Origin: Candidatus Woesearchaeota archaeon
GTDB lineage: Archaea > Nanobdellota > Nanobdellia > Woesearchaeales > UBA525
Direction of reading: 5' to 3'
Length of the DNA: 64,000 nucleotides
NCBI GenBank assembly: GCA_028818155.1
Contig: JAPPOH010000002.1
Location: 97,023-161,022, forward strand
The position numbers and the translations under genes were made by a program. Shown here in pieces: positions 34,901-42,158 of the stretch (positions within the stretch are counted from its first letter, which is position 1; each line of letters begins with the position of its first letter). Under the pieces are notes generated by a model. That model ran no database searches and was not told the origin of the DNA. It saw only the letters and a list, made by a program, of their open reading frames with translations.

Positions 34901-35032
34901 GGTGTACGGCGGGCCGTCGAGGAAGTAGAACTGTTCCTTTCCTTTACCTTTTGCTTTTACTTTTTCGCGAATCTTGTTTTTTTCCCAGAATTGCTTGACT
35001 GTATCCTGGGTTTCTTGAAAGTTAAATGACAT
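31982..35032 (-). CDS. ileS: Isoleucyl-tRNA synthetase
   Basis: 1016 aa from the ATG at 35032. Class I signature [21 protein letters not shown] at 42-62 (HIGT), editing domain with [12 protein letters not shown], the [13 protein letters not shown] region, KMSKS near 595 ([11 protein letters not shown]) and anticodon-binding C-terminus. The [14 protein letters not shown] motif and the zinc ribbon [10 protein letters not shown] fit IleRS. The open frame extends 103 codons upstream, but TTTTTAAAT centred 26 nt before 35032 sets the start. The promoter is shared back-to-back with the next gene. Confidence 0.95.
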   Translation of the reverse strand: [1016 protein letters not shown]

Positions 35033-35053
35033 GAGTCCAGGCTCGACCTGAGA

Positions 35054-35063
35054 TTTAAAAAGG
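35054..35063. promoter_or_regulatory. Shared divergent TATA element
   Basis: TTTAAAAAGG at 35054-35063 reads as a TATA box on both strands: 26 nt before the ileS ATG on the minus strand, and ahead of the zinc-ribbon gene on the plus strand, where a leader of about 25 nt with an AGGA motif would precede the ATG at 35108. Confidence 0.55.
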
Positions 35064-35107
35064 TTGCGTGCGAAACGCTTAAGAAGGTGTTCCACGAGGA
35101 ACTCCAC

Positions 35108-35590
35108 ATGGAATGTCCGATCTGCTCGTTCCGTTTGAAGCAGCATACTGGTGGGTTTCGTTGCGTGAAGTGTCATGCGCATTTTAGCGCGAAGTTCATT
35201 CGCTCGGTGAAACGGAAGCACGATAAGCATTTGATTGAGACGCATTTTGGGACGCCGAAGGTTGTGGGCGTTGAAGAAGAAACAATTACGTTCACAGACC
35301 CGCAAACGGAAGCGGTTGTGGAGCGTGTTCTCAAGAAACATGAAGGGACGATCGATGACTACATTGATTTAACCGGGCGTGTACTGGAAAAACCAGTTGT
35401 GCAGCTCCACCATGCACCGCATGAGTTCTTGCAGAAAGAGAGAGCATCGTATGCGGTGAAGATTCATACGCCTGAACGAAACGTCAAGAAGAAACCGAAG
35501 AAGCGCACAAAAATTCCAAAGATCCCGAAGCAGAAAGCGCCGAAGAAGACTCGGAAGACTACTCGGAAGAAGGCCCGTCGTCGACGGTAA
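35108..35590 (+). CDS. Zinc-ribbon protein with basic tail
   Basis: 160 aa. A single zinc ribbon at residues 2-24 (CPICSFRLKQHTGGFRCVKC), a mixed acidic middle, and a Lys/Arg/Pro-rich tail (KKPKKRTKIPKIPKQ). It should bind RNA or DNA. An AGGA seven bases before the ATG at 35108 supports this start; a GTG at 35087 is in frame but lacks it. The end overlaps the convergent DUF357-like gene by 32 bp. Role unknown. Confidence 0.65.
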   Translation: MECPICSFRLKQHTGGFRCVKCHAHFSAKFIRSVKRKHDKHLIETHFGTPKVVGVEEETITFTDPQTEAVVERVLKKHEGTIDDYIDLTGRVLEKPVVQLHHAPHEFLQKERASYAVKIHTPERNVKKKPKKRTKIPKIPKQKAPKKTRKTTRKKARRRR

Positions 35591-35849
35591 ACAATCTCGA
35601 ATTCTGTACTGTGAATAAACCCGTTCGTGCACCACAATCGAGCCAGCCGTGTGCGTAGTTGAGGGCAGCGAATGCGTTCACTGGATCGTTGTTCTCGTGA
35701 AAGTGATGTGCATCTGCAACGTATCGTGAGACCATGTCGAGTGCGTCGTCCGCATATTCTTTTCTCGCTTCATTCACATGTTCTTTCGCCATGGCAAGTG
35801 CTTCTTCTGTGACTGCAAAGTATTTTGCGAGTTTTTCTTCGGTGATCAT
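35559..35849 (-). CDS. DUF357-like protein
   Basis: 96 aa. Two helices with the archaeal DUF357 pattern: VTEEALAMAKEHVNEARKEYADDALDMVSRYVADAHHFHENND then PVNAFAALNYAHGWLDCGARTGLF. The conserved NYAHGWLD segment is the strongest evidence. Function is not known for this family. Monocistronic, convergent with the zinc-ribbon gene. Confidence 0.7.
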   Translation of the reverse strand: MITEEKLAKYFAVTEEALAMAKEHVNEARKEYADDALDMVSRYVADAHHFHENNDPVNAFAALNYAHGWLDCGARTGLFTVQNSRLFTVDDGPSSE

Positions 35850-35922
35850 GGTGTAGTGTGAGTGCTCATTTTCTCTTAAATCTACCGATAGACATAAGAA
35901 TTACGGATCACCTCTCTTGCAC

Positions 35923-36234
35923 ATGGCAGTTACAGATGGTTTAAGGCCCATGCGCAGGTGTACAAGAGATTCCTTGTGTGTTGATACTATGACCTCGAGT
36001 GAACGTAAAGATATGCTCGCGCAAGATGCAGAATCTCGATTCGATGAGAATCCTTCTTTTTTGCAAGCTGTTTACTCCTTTGTTGAATATGCACACGCGG
36101 CGAGTACGATGCCCCCAAGTAATTGGGATACTACGCAATCAGATGACACAATCAGGAGTCCCTTGCGACGAATGGCAGGGCTTTGTGTTCGCGGCGCATA
36201 TAATTCAACGATTGGTCGTGTGACACATCGCTAA
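35923..36234 (+). CDS. Orphan small protein
   Basis: 103 aa from MAVTDG at 35923. Polar, with two helices (DMLAQDAESRFDEN and SFLQAVYSFVEYAHA) and a Thr/Asp-rich turn. It ends 4 bp inside the convergent glycosylase-like gene. There is no clear promoter or homology, so the call rests on open length and composition only. Confidence 0.4.
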   Translation: MAVTDGLRPMRRCTRDSLCVDTMTSSERKDMLAQDAESRFDENPSFLQAVYSFVEYAHAASTMPPSNWDTTQSDDTIRSPLRRMAGLCVRGAYNSTIGRVTHR

Positions 36235-36701
36235 GGCGGTTTCTCTCCGTGTTTGCAGACCATTGGCTTGTTCTTCGCTTTCGTAAAGACGTAGTCGAGC
36301 CATTCGCTCGTCATTGATCCTATATGCTCGAATTCTTGGCACTGTTCTCTGAGGTTTTGGTTAAAAATCGGATCTTTTTTGTGTGTTTGTACTGTTGTGT
36401 CCACCCATTGTTTCATGGAGCCGTGTTTTTTTATTAAGTCATGGCATCGTTGTGCGTTTGCGATGATCGCCTTGATCTTTGCTTTGTTGTTGATAACGCC
36501 TGGTTTGCCGAGGAAGTCTTCCACTGTTTTTGTTCGGACTTTGTCAATGTTGAAATTATAAAATGATTTTGTGATGAGTGGCCATCGTTTATGGACAATC
36601 TCTCCGTTGAAGCGCATGATGAAGATGACGAGCGCGATGACTTCCAGAAATTGCGCGTCTGTTTTGGGTTTTGCAGGGATCGTGTATGTCTTTGGCGGCA
36701 T
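36231..36701 (-). CDS. HhH-GPD DNA glycosylase-like protein (Tag-like)
   Basis: 156 aa. The order DAQFLEVIALVIFIMRFNGEIVHKRWPLITKSF, VEDFLGKPGVINNKAKIKAIIANAQRCHDLI and MTSEWLDYVFTKA resembles 3-methyladenine DNA glycosylase I (Tag), including the NNKAKIKAIIANA helix. The Tag N-terminal zinc residues are absent and the protein is shorter than Tag (about 187). It may be a divergent base-excision glycosylase. TATA TTTTATAAG near 36722-36730 lies about 25 nt upstream. Confidence 0.6.
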   Translation of the reverse strand: MPPKTYTIPAKPKTDAQFLEVIALVIFIMRFNGEIVHKRWPLITKSFYNFNIDKVRTKTVEDFLGKPGVINNKAKIKAIIANAQRCHDLIKKHGSMKQWVDTTVQTHKKDPIFNQNLREQCQEFEHIGSMTSEWLDYVFTKAKNKPMVCKHGEKPP

Positions 36702-36740
36702 AGTGCTCGAAAGAAATCGTGTTTTATAAGTCTTGTCCGT

Positions 36741-36754
36741 GCGTGACCAGTGGG
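36741..36754. repeat. 14-bp direct repeat, copy 1
   Basis: GCGTGACCAGTGGG, identical to 36872-36885 and 131 bp away. It abuts the U-tract of the ncRNA candidate (36755-36832). Confidence 0.7.
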
Positions 36755-36832
36755 AAAAAGTCAGGAACCCGACATAGCTTTAACGCCGCACCTCAAGGTA
36801 CGGCAACGCTTATCGGGACGTTACCCCTTATG
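36755..36832 (-). ncRNA. Compact ncRNA candidate with promoter and terminator-like hairpin
   Basis: On the minus strand, CTATTTATAG (36862-36853) is a TATA box placing a start near 36832. The transcript can form GGTAACG/CGTTGCC (36825-36819 with 36808-36802) or, alternatively, an 8-bp hairpin with a TTGA loop (36804-36785); these share bases 36802-36804. A final 5-bp hairpin with a GTTC loop (36773-36760) is followed by five U (36759-36755). It lies just downstream of proS and has no open frame. Not a tRNA; no C/D boxes. Confidence 0.5.
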
Positions 36833-36871
36833 TTGTGTATGAATACAATCTCCTATAAATAGATTTTGCCA

Positions 36872-36885
36872 GCGTGACCAGTGGG
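36872..36885. repeat. 14-bp direct repeat, copy 2
   Basis: GCGTGACCAGTGGG, two bases from the proS stop codon. With copy 1 it brackets the ncRNA candidate and its promoter. Confidence 0.7.
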
Positions 36886-36886
36886 C

Positions 36887-38326
36887 CTAGTACGCCCGCG
36901 CAAAATACACGTTATACGCAGCAGCCTTTCCACACTTCACACAGTTGTCTGTGGTTTTCGCGTCTTTGAATGGGACGCATCGGGCAGTCACGCCTTCTGT
37001 TTCTTCTTTGATCGCTTCCTCGCAATCATTCTCGCTGCAATGTGCTGCGAAGATTAACTTTTTGTCCTTATCCGCTTGGATAAAATCTTCCCAGCTCTTG
37101 ACATGGACGGTGTTTGTTGTCATGTGCTGCTTTGCTCGGTTGAACATGTCATCTTGGATGACATCTAAGAGTGAGCGTACCTCATCATGCACCTCTGCAA
37201 AGGGCACGAATGCTTTCTCGCCAGTGTCTCTGCGTGCAAGGACAACATGTCCTTTCTCAAGGTCTTTCGGGCCGATTTCAATTCGCAATGGGACGCCATG
37301 CAGCTCGTGCTCGTTAAACTTCCATCCCATTGAGTACTCATCTCGATCATCCAGGATCGGGTTGTATTTCTTGAGTGTTGCTGCAATCTCCTCTGCCTGC
37401 GCAAGCACTTTTTTGTTCACGTCCGCGTCTTTGACTTGGATGGGTACGATTGCGATTTTCTTGTCCACCATTCGTGGTGGGAGGACAAGCCCTTTATCAT
37501 CACCATGCTGTAAGACGACTGAGCCGATCATTCGCGTGCTGATACCCCAGCTGTTCTGCCATGGCCGCTCCCAGCCACCATCCCTCCCTAAGTATTTGAT
37601 ATCGAAAGATTTCGCGAACCCTTGACCGAGCATGTGGGATGTGCCCATCTGCAATGCCTTTCCATCTGGCATGAACGCCTCGATCGCATAGCTTCTGACT
37701 GCGCCAGGGAACGTGTCGTTTTTCGTTTTCGTACCCACAAGAACGGGAACTGCGAGGAGTTCTTCCGCGACTTTTCGATATAATTCTAAGTAATGGCGCG
37801 TGTCCTTATCACATTCTTTCTCTGATTCGTAGACACAGTGTCCTTCTTGCCAGAGGAACTCTCTTGAACGCAGGAATATTTTCGTGTCTTTCACTTCCCA
37901 CCGGATGATGTTGCACCACTGATTGATTTTTAGCGGCAAGTCTCGCCAGCTTCGTATCCATCTGGAGTACGAGTCGTACATGATCGTCTCGCTTGTCGGT
38001 CGTAGTGCCAAGCGTTCCTCAACATCTGACTTTTGTTCAACCCACGCCACTTCAGGAGAGAAGCCTTCCGCGTGTTCCGCTTCTTTTTTGAAGAATGATT
38101 CTGGGATGAACATCGGGAAATAGGCATTTTCGACGCCGTTCGCCTTGATGTGCTTGTCAAAGAAGGTCTGGATCGCAGTCCAAAGTGCATAGCCACGAGG
38201 ACGAATAATCATGCAGCCTCGGATTGGCGAGTAGTCTGCTAACGCTGCTTTCGTGACAACTTGCCCGTACCATTCGGACATATCCTCTATCTTTTTGACA
38301 GTGATGCCCTTGGTGTTCTTGTCCAT
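36887..38326 (-). CDS. proS: Prolyl-tRNA synthetase, archaeal/eukaryotic type
   Basis: 479 aa. Class II motifs: motif 2 in WCNIIRWEVKDTKIFLRSREFLWQEGH near 137-163 and motif 3 GSVVLQHGDDKGLVLPPR near 270-287. The C-terminal domain has CSENDCEEAIKEETEG and CVKCGKAAAYNVYFARAY, the zinc-binding extension of the short ProRS form with no editing insert. The ATG overlaps the rpo6 stop (TAATG), so they are coupled. Product is firm. Confidence 0.95.
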   Translation of the reverse strand: MDKNTKGITVKKIEDMSEWYGQVVTKAALADYSPIRGCMIIRPRGYALWTAIQTFFDKHIKANGVENAYFPMFIPESFFKKEAEHAEGFSPEVAWVEQKSDVEERLALRPTSETIMYDSYSRWIRSWRDLPLKINQWCNIIRWEVKDTKIFLRSREFLWQEGHCVYESEKECDKDTRHYLELYRKVAEELLAVPVLVGTKTKNDTFPGAVRSYAIEAFMPDGKALQMGTSHMLGQGFAKSFDIKYLGRDGGWERPWQNSWGISTRMIGSVVLQHGDDKGLVLPPRMVDKKIAIVPIQVKDADVNKKVLAQAEEIAATLKKYNPILDDRDEYSMGWKFNEHELHGVPLRIEIGPKDLEKGHVVLARRDTGEKAFVPFAEVHDEVRSLLDVIQDDMFNRAKQHMTTNTVHVKSWEDFIQADKDKKLIFAAHCSENDCEEAIKEETEGVTARCVPFKDAKTTDNCVKCGKAAAYNVYFARAY

Positions 38327-38550
38327 TATGCTGCAGCCGGCTCGTCAGCTGGGACCTCTCGTTTAATATCGATTGTGATCACCCCAGCTTCGAATTCCCG
38401 CTTCGCGATAGCGACAGGGTTGTACTTGATAGCTTCAAGTTCTTTCTCAGAAAGTTCGACGAGGATTGGTGCGCCTTGCGCGATCTGGAGTGCTCGCGCG
38501 CCAATGATACGTGCGCGTTCGTACTTCGTGTAGCCTGTCTCGTCAACCAT
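38326..38550 (-). CDS. rpo6: RNA polymerase subunit Rpo6 (K)
   Basis: 74 aa. TKYERARIIGARALQIAQGAPILVEL and NPVAIAKREFEAGVITIDI match the omega-like Rpo6/RpoK assembly subunit. TATA TTTTTAAAC about 26 nt before the ATG at 38550 fixes the start; the longer upstream frame is rejected. Heads an operon with proS. Confidence 0.93.
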   Translation of the reverse strand: MVDETGYTKYERARIIGARALQIAQGAPILVELSEKELEAIKYNPVAIAKREFEAGVITIDIKREVPADEPAAA

Positions 38551-38675
38551 GTAGCTTGGATTTTTGAGGTGTTTAAAAAGGTTGTGCAAAGAAATACAGA
38601 AACTTCTATTCCTTTTCACAAGTCCAGAACTGTGGAAAGAGAAAGATTTAAAACTCATTTCATAGTAACAACACG

Positions 38676-38981
38676 ATGTCTAGAGTACACCGAGAGAAAA
38701 TTGACCGTGAAACACTTGAAAAACTCACCACTCATAGTGAACGATTACAGGACGTTCTTGCTGCGGCGGTAGAAAAAAATTTGCACCTCGTCAGAGTCCA
38801 ATTGCAGCAATCCGAGCGTGGCAGAGGTCCCCGTGATCTGGAAATCTTATCTGCAAGAGAAGACTATGCGCTTGTAACAGATCCAGGCAGTGGCCTAATG
38901 GATGGCGATATTGGTGGAACTTTCCTCCTCCCATATGGCGCGAGTGAAGGTTATACGTTCTCGAAACCAAGAGAAGAGTAA
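38676..38981 (+). CDS. Orphan small protein
   Basis: 101 aa. An N-terminal charged helix (REKIDRETLEKLTTHSERLQDVLAAAVEK) is followed by a strand-rich end (LVTDPGSGLMDGDIGGTFLLPYG). TATA ATTTAAAAC about 25 nt upstream supports the start. No family recognised. Divergent from rpo6. Confidence 0.55.
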   Translation: MSRVHREKIDRETLEKLTTHSERLQDVLAAAVEKNLHLVRVQLQQSERGRGPRDLEILSAREDYALVTDPGSGLMDGDIGGTFLLPYGASEGYTFSKPREE

Positions 38982-39116
38982 ATAGTAGATAAAAAAATTA
39001 AAGAATTTTCCGTAGCTCCTAGCATTTCTCTATCAGATCAACACATCTCTTTCCGTAACTACTTGAAAGTGGCTAAACATTTATAAAGTGATGGCTTTTT
39101 TAGACTGAAGAAAACC

Positions 39117-39833
39117 ATGTCAGACACAAAACCAGAATTACCACGAGACATGCATGAGCAAGCAGGAGAGTATTTGCGACTTCGAAAAGAACGTGGGGCA
39201 CACACATTCATGTTCGATCACGGAGCGGTTGAGATAGAACTCGAGGTAAGTGCAAATACACACGATCCATCTCTTGGAACCTCTTCACAAGTTCTCGCAC
39301 GAGCTGTCGATATTCCCGAAGGCTCTTATATTTGCGACATGTGTGCAGGAACTGGAGTGCAAGGCATTTTGGCACTCTATGCAGGAGCAACTCGTGTTGA
39401 TTTCGGCGATAAGAACCCATACGCAGTAGCAGACATGAAACGCAACCTCGCTAAGCACACGTTCGGAGCAGACAGAGCTCGTGTGTTTGAGAGTGACGTC
39501 TTTGATCAGTTTCCAGCAGAGACTATGCCATATGATAGCGTATTATTGAACAGCCCATTCCTCTTTACGGAAGAAACGGTATCGCCAGATGACCCGAATG
39601 CGCCGTTCGTGCACTCATCATTCGATCCACACTATCAACTCTTACAGAAATTCTTTGGAACAGTAGGTGATCGTTTAGCAGAGAACGGGAAGATTCAGAC
39701 AGTGCTCTCGCAAGCAGCAAATACAGAAGAGTTCGGAAGGATTGTCACAGCCAATGGATTCGCTATTCAAAGCACAAAAGAAGACAGTCTCTATCCTGAT
39801 CACTGGTTCGTGCACACGATAGGAAGAAAATAA
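39117..39833 (+). CDS. Class I SAM-dependent methyltransferase
   Basis: 238 aa. Motif I ICDMCAGTGVQGILALYAG at 73-91, an acidic DFGDKNPYA after strand 2, DSVLLNSPFLFTEE at 139-152 (an N-S-P-F version of the NPPY/F catalytic loop) and a C-terminal strand region. RsmC/TrmN6/HemK-related; an N-methylated RNA or protein target is likely but unspecific. TATA CATTTATAAAG lies about 25-30 nt upstream. Downstream is convergent with the exosome operon. Confidence 0.75.
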   Translation: MSDTKPELPRDMHEQAGEYLRLRKERGAHTFMFDHGAVEIELEVSANTHDPSLGTSSQVLARAVDIPEGSYICDMCAGTGVQGILALYAGATRVDFGDKNPYAVADMKRNLAKHTFGADRARVFESDVFDQFPAETMPYDSVLLNSPFLFTEETVSPDDPNAPFVHSSFDPHYQLLQKFFGTVGDRLAENGKIQTVLSQAANTEEFGRIVTANGFAIQSTKEDSLYPDHWFVHTIGRK

Positions 39834-39839
39834 AAAAAA

Positions 39840-40610
39840 TTAGAGGAGCTTTCGCAGCTCCTTCCCCTTCTTGACAGCCAAGTCAACAATCGTGTTCACT
39901 TCGTCAATCGTCAATGGAACATCGCCACCTTTTTGTAAGGAGCAGAGTCTGCCATCTTCAATCGTTGTCGCGGTCAAGCGCGCATCAGCAACACTCCATT
40001 CGTCGTACGTGGGATCAACAACTAACACATCGCCAATCTTTACAACCGTAATCGGGATCGGCACGTGCTCCAGCTTCAAGGGCTTCTTGCTCAACTTTTT
40101 GTAGTTGACCTTGCCATCCTCAACTTCAGGGAATTTCGCTGACTTAATAGCAGCAACTGCGGCCAACCCGCCAATATCAATCAAGTTCCCATCAGCGTTC
40201 ACCGGACAAATGTCCACGTTGACGATCCAGACCTGTTCACCAGCAGTCACGCAGAGCGACTTACTATCAAATGCATGGCTCTCTCGAATCCCGCGGTCAA
40301 TAACGCGTGACGTTTCGATACTGTCAATGCTTGGCGGTCCTGGCTCGTACTCCGGATTGGACATGGGAAGTAATTCCACGTTCACCATCAACACGCCAGA
40401 GTCTGGCGTATCTGGGTACGGTGTGCCGAGGGCCATCTTCACGCCCGCAATCACATGCGTGTCACCGCATGTTACGCGCGCACCCCCTTCTGCTGTTGCG
40501 ACGCTATCTGCATCAATTGTTATCTTCCGGAACTCATCGAGTTTCCTGCCGTCTGCGCGCACCCCTTTCTGGAGTTGCGCCAGTGTGTGTTCTTTTTGTG
40601 CGTACATCAT
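39840..40610 (-). CDS. rrp42: Exosome subunit Rrp42
   Basis: 256 aa, RNase PH fold without the catalytic residues (the inactive partner). LQKGVRADGRKLDEFRKITI, GGARVTCGDTHVIAGVKMALG, PMSNPEYEPGPPSIDSIETSRVIDRGIRES and DPTYDEW are diagnostic. It forms the hexameric ring with Rrp41. The ATG overlaps the Rrp41 stop (TAATGATG). Confidence 0.95.
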   Translation of the reverse strand: MMYAQKEHTLAQLQKGVRADGRKLDEFRKITIDADSVATAEGGARVTCGDTHVIAGVKMALGTPYPDTPDSGVLMVNVELLPMSNPEYEPGPPSIDSIETSRVIDRGIRESHAFDSKSLCVTAGEQVWIVNVDICPVNADGNLIDIGGLAAVAAIKSAKFPEVEDGKVNYKKLSKKPLKLEHVPIPITVVKIGDVLVVDPTYDEWSVADARLTATTIEDGRLCSLQKGGDVPLTIDEVNTIVDLAVKKGKELRKLL

Positions 40611-41311
40611 TATCCCTCGTATCGCGCGCGGACTGCCGCACGCATCTGTTCTGCGATCTCTTCAACGACTGGCTGAATATCTGCCAGGCCGCCCTTCAGA
40701 TCGTCTGCTGTGAAGAAGCCGTCCGCCTGCAACAGCGTTATTTCGCCTGTGCTCGGCACCATCGCTAATGGGATGTCTGCGACATCGCCATCCTCGTGTG
40801 CTTCTTCCTGGTAATCGAGGTCGATCACCATCTTGTCTTCCACTTTGCCCAGGCTAACGGCAGTTACCATGTCTCGCATGGGGAACCCTGCGTCAGCAAG
40901 CGCAATGGATGCTGCGCAAATCGCTGCGCATCTCGTCCCTGCGTCTGTTTGTGGAAAGTCAATAAACAAATCCACCACTGCGTTCGGGTACGCAGAAAGG
41001 TCCAAGACAGGCATAAGTGCCTTCTGGATTACTAAGCAGAGTTCTTTGCTCCGTCTGTTTGGTCCCGGTCTGACACGATCACCAGCACCGGAGAAGGGCA
41101 TCATGCCGTAGAAGCAGCGTAAGACGCCTTTCTTTGGATCCTGCATGAACCGCGGGTGTAAGCTCCGCGGGCCGTAGACCGCAGCGTATGCTTCTGTTTT
41201 TCCTATTTTGAAGTGTGCGCTTCCATCAGCGTTCTTAATCACGCCAGCTGTTGCTTCAATTGGTCGTGTGTCGTTGAAACCGCGACCGTCGTATCGTTTT
41301 TTGTATGCCAT
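40610..41311 (-). CDS. rrp41: Exosome subunit Rrp41 (catalytic RNase PH)
   Basis: 233 aa. YDGRGFNDTRPIEATAGVIKNADGSA, YGPRSLHP, RSKELCLVIQKALMPVLDLSAYPNAVVDLF, TDAGTRCAAICAAS and LDYQEEAHEDGDVADIPLAM; the last carries the catalytic Asp region. Phosphorolytic 3'-5' RNA degradation. Nine bases separate it from rrp4. Confidence 0.95.
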   Translation of the reverse strand: MAYKKRYDGRGFNDTRPIEATAGVIKNADGSAHFKIGKTEAYAAVYGPRSLHPRFMQDPKKGVLRCFYGMMPFSGAGDRVRPGPNRRSKELCLVIQKALMPVLDLSAYPNAVVDLFIDFPQTDAGTRCAAICAASIALADAGFPMRDMVTAVSLGKVEDKMVIDLDYQEEAHEDGDVADIPLAMVPSTGEITLLQADGFFTADDLKGGLADIQPVVEEIAEQMRAAVRARYEG

Positions 41312-41319
41312 ATGTACAC

Positions 41320-42150
41320 CTATTTCTTAAACGCCTTTTGGCGTGGCTTGTTGAACCGTGGCTTTCGATCAAAGCGCTTGCGCTCGAAGCTCTTTCGTTC
41401 AAAGCTCTTTCGTTCTTCGAACTGCTTTCGTTCTTCTTCCTGGATCGCTGCCATGTCGATTTTCTTCCCTGTTTCTTTCTCAAGCGTTGTCTTGATTTTT
41501 TCCGTTAATCCTGGAATGTGCGCTTCGTTCTCGATGCGCTGTACCATCGTAACAGCAAGCGCTTCGTTCTCGCCGTTTAGCCAGACGACGCCGTTTTGTC
41601 CGACAACGATCTGGCAGCCTGTTGCGTCTTTCAACATGGAGACCATGCTCCCTTTCCTCCCAATCAATCGTGGGACTTTTGCTGAGTTCACGCGCAAGAA
41701 TTGGCCGCCTTTCAATTTTCTGAGACCAGGGCCCTTCATAGAAACATCAATGAGGTTTTGGCTCGTCACTTGTGTAATCTTACATGCGACGAAATCATCC
41801 AGCTCGAAATATTCTGTGAGGTCTGCGCCTTTCTTGATAAAATCTGTCGTTGCATCTTGTAATGGTAAGACTGCAGAGTATGGGCAGTTAAAATCGATCC
41901 GCCATCCACTCATAAGAATGTCTTCAACTCGTCCAATCACAACATCATCGACTTTTGGCGTGTATCTGCCAGCCAATGGTGTTGTCTTGAGTACTTTGCC
42001 ATCAACGGTGAGCATGCCGATCTGATTTGCTCGGATCGTGTCACCTTCTCTATATGTGCCTGGGCCTGGAAAAAATTCCATGCCGTTCGCCAATGCTTGT
42101 CCTGGCGCGACAACTGTTTTGTCCTTCACGAGGACTGTGCTTTCTGTCAT
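41320..42150 (-). CDS. rrp4: Exosome RNA-binding cap subunit Rrp4
   Basis: 276 aa. N-terminal domain, S1 domain (VIGRVEDILMSGWRIDFNCPYSAVL region, 70-100), KH domain (VPRLIGRKGSMVSMLKDATGC, 155-175) and an unusual basic tail from about 230 with repeated FERKSFERKRFDRKPRFNKP-type units. The tail is longer and more repetitive than in typical Rrp4, and the DNA shows the same tandem repeats. It should strengthen RNA binding. Confidence 0.93.
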   Translation of the reverse strand: MTESTVLVKDKTVVAPGQALANGMEFFPGPGTYREGDTIRANQIGMLTVDGKVLKTTPLAGRYTPKVDDVVIGRVEDILMSGWRIDFNCPYSAVLPLQDATTDFIKKGADLTEYFELDDFVACKITQVTSQNLIDVSMKGPGLRKLKGGQFLRVNSAKVPRLIGRKGSMVSMLKDATGCQIVVGQNGVVWLNGENEALAVTMVQRIENEAHIPGLTEKIKTTLEKETGKKIDMAAIQEEERKQFEERKSFERKSFERKRFDRKPRFNKPRQKAFKK

Positions 42151-42158
42151 AGTTTCAC

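Noticed and set aside
36755..36832. tRNA-like gene after proS
   Set aside because: The last arm resembles a T arm but has 5+4+5 bases, and no acceptor or anticodon arm can be drawn.
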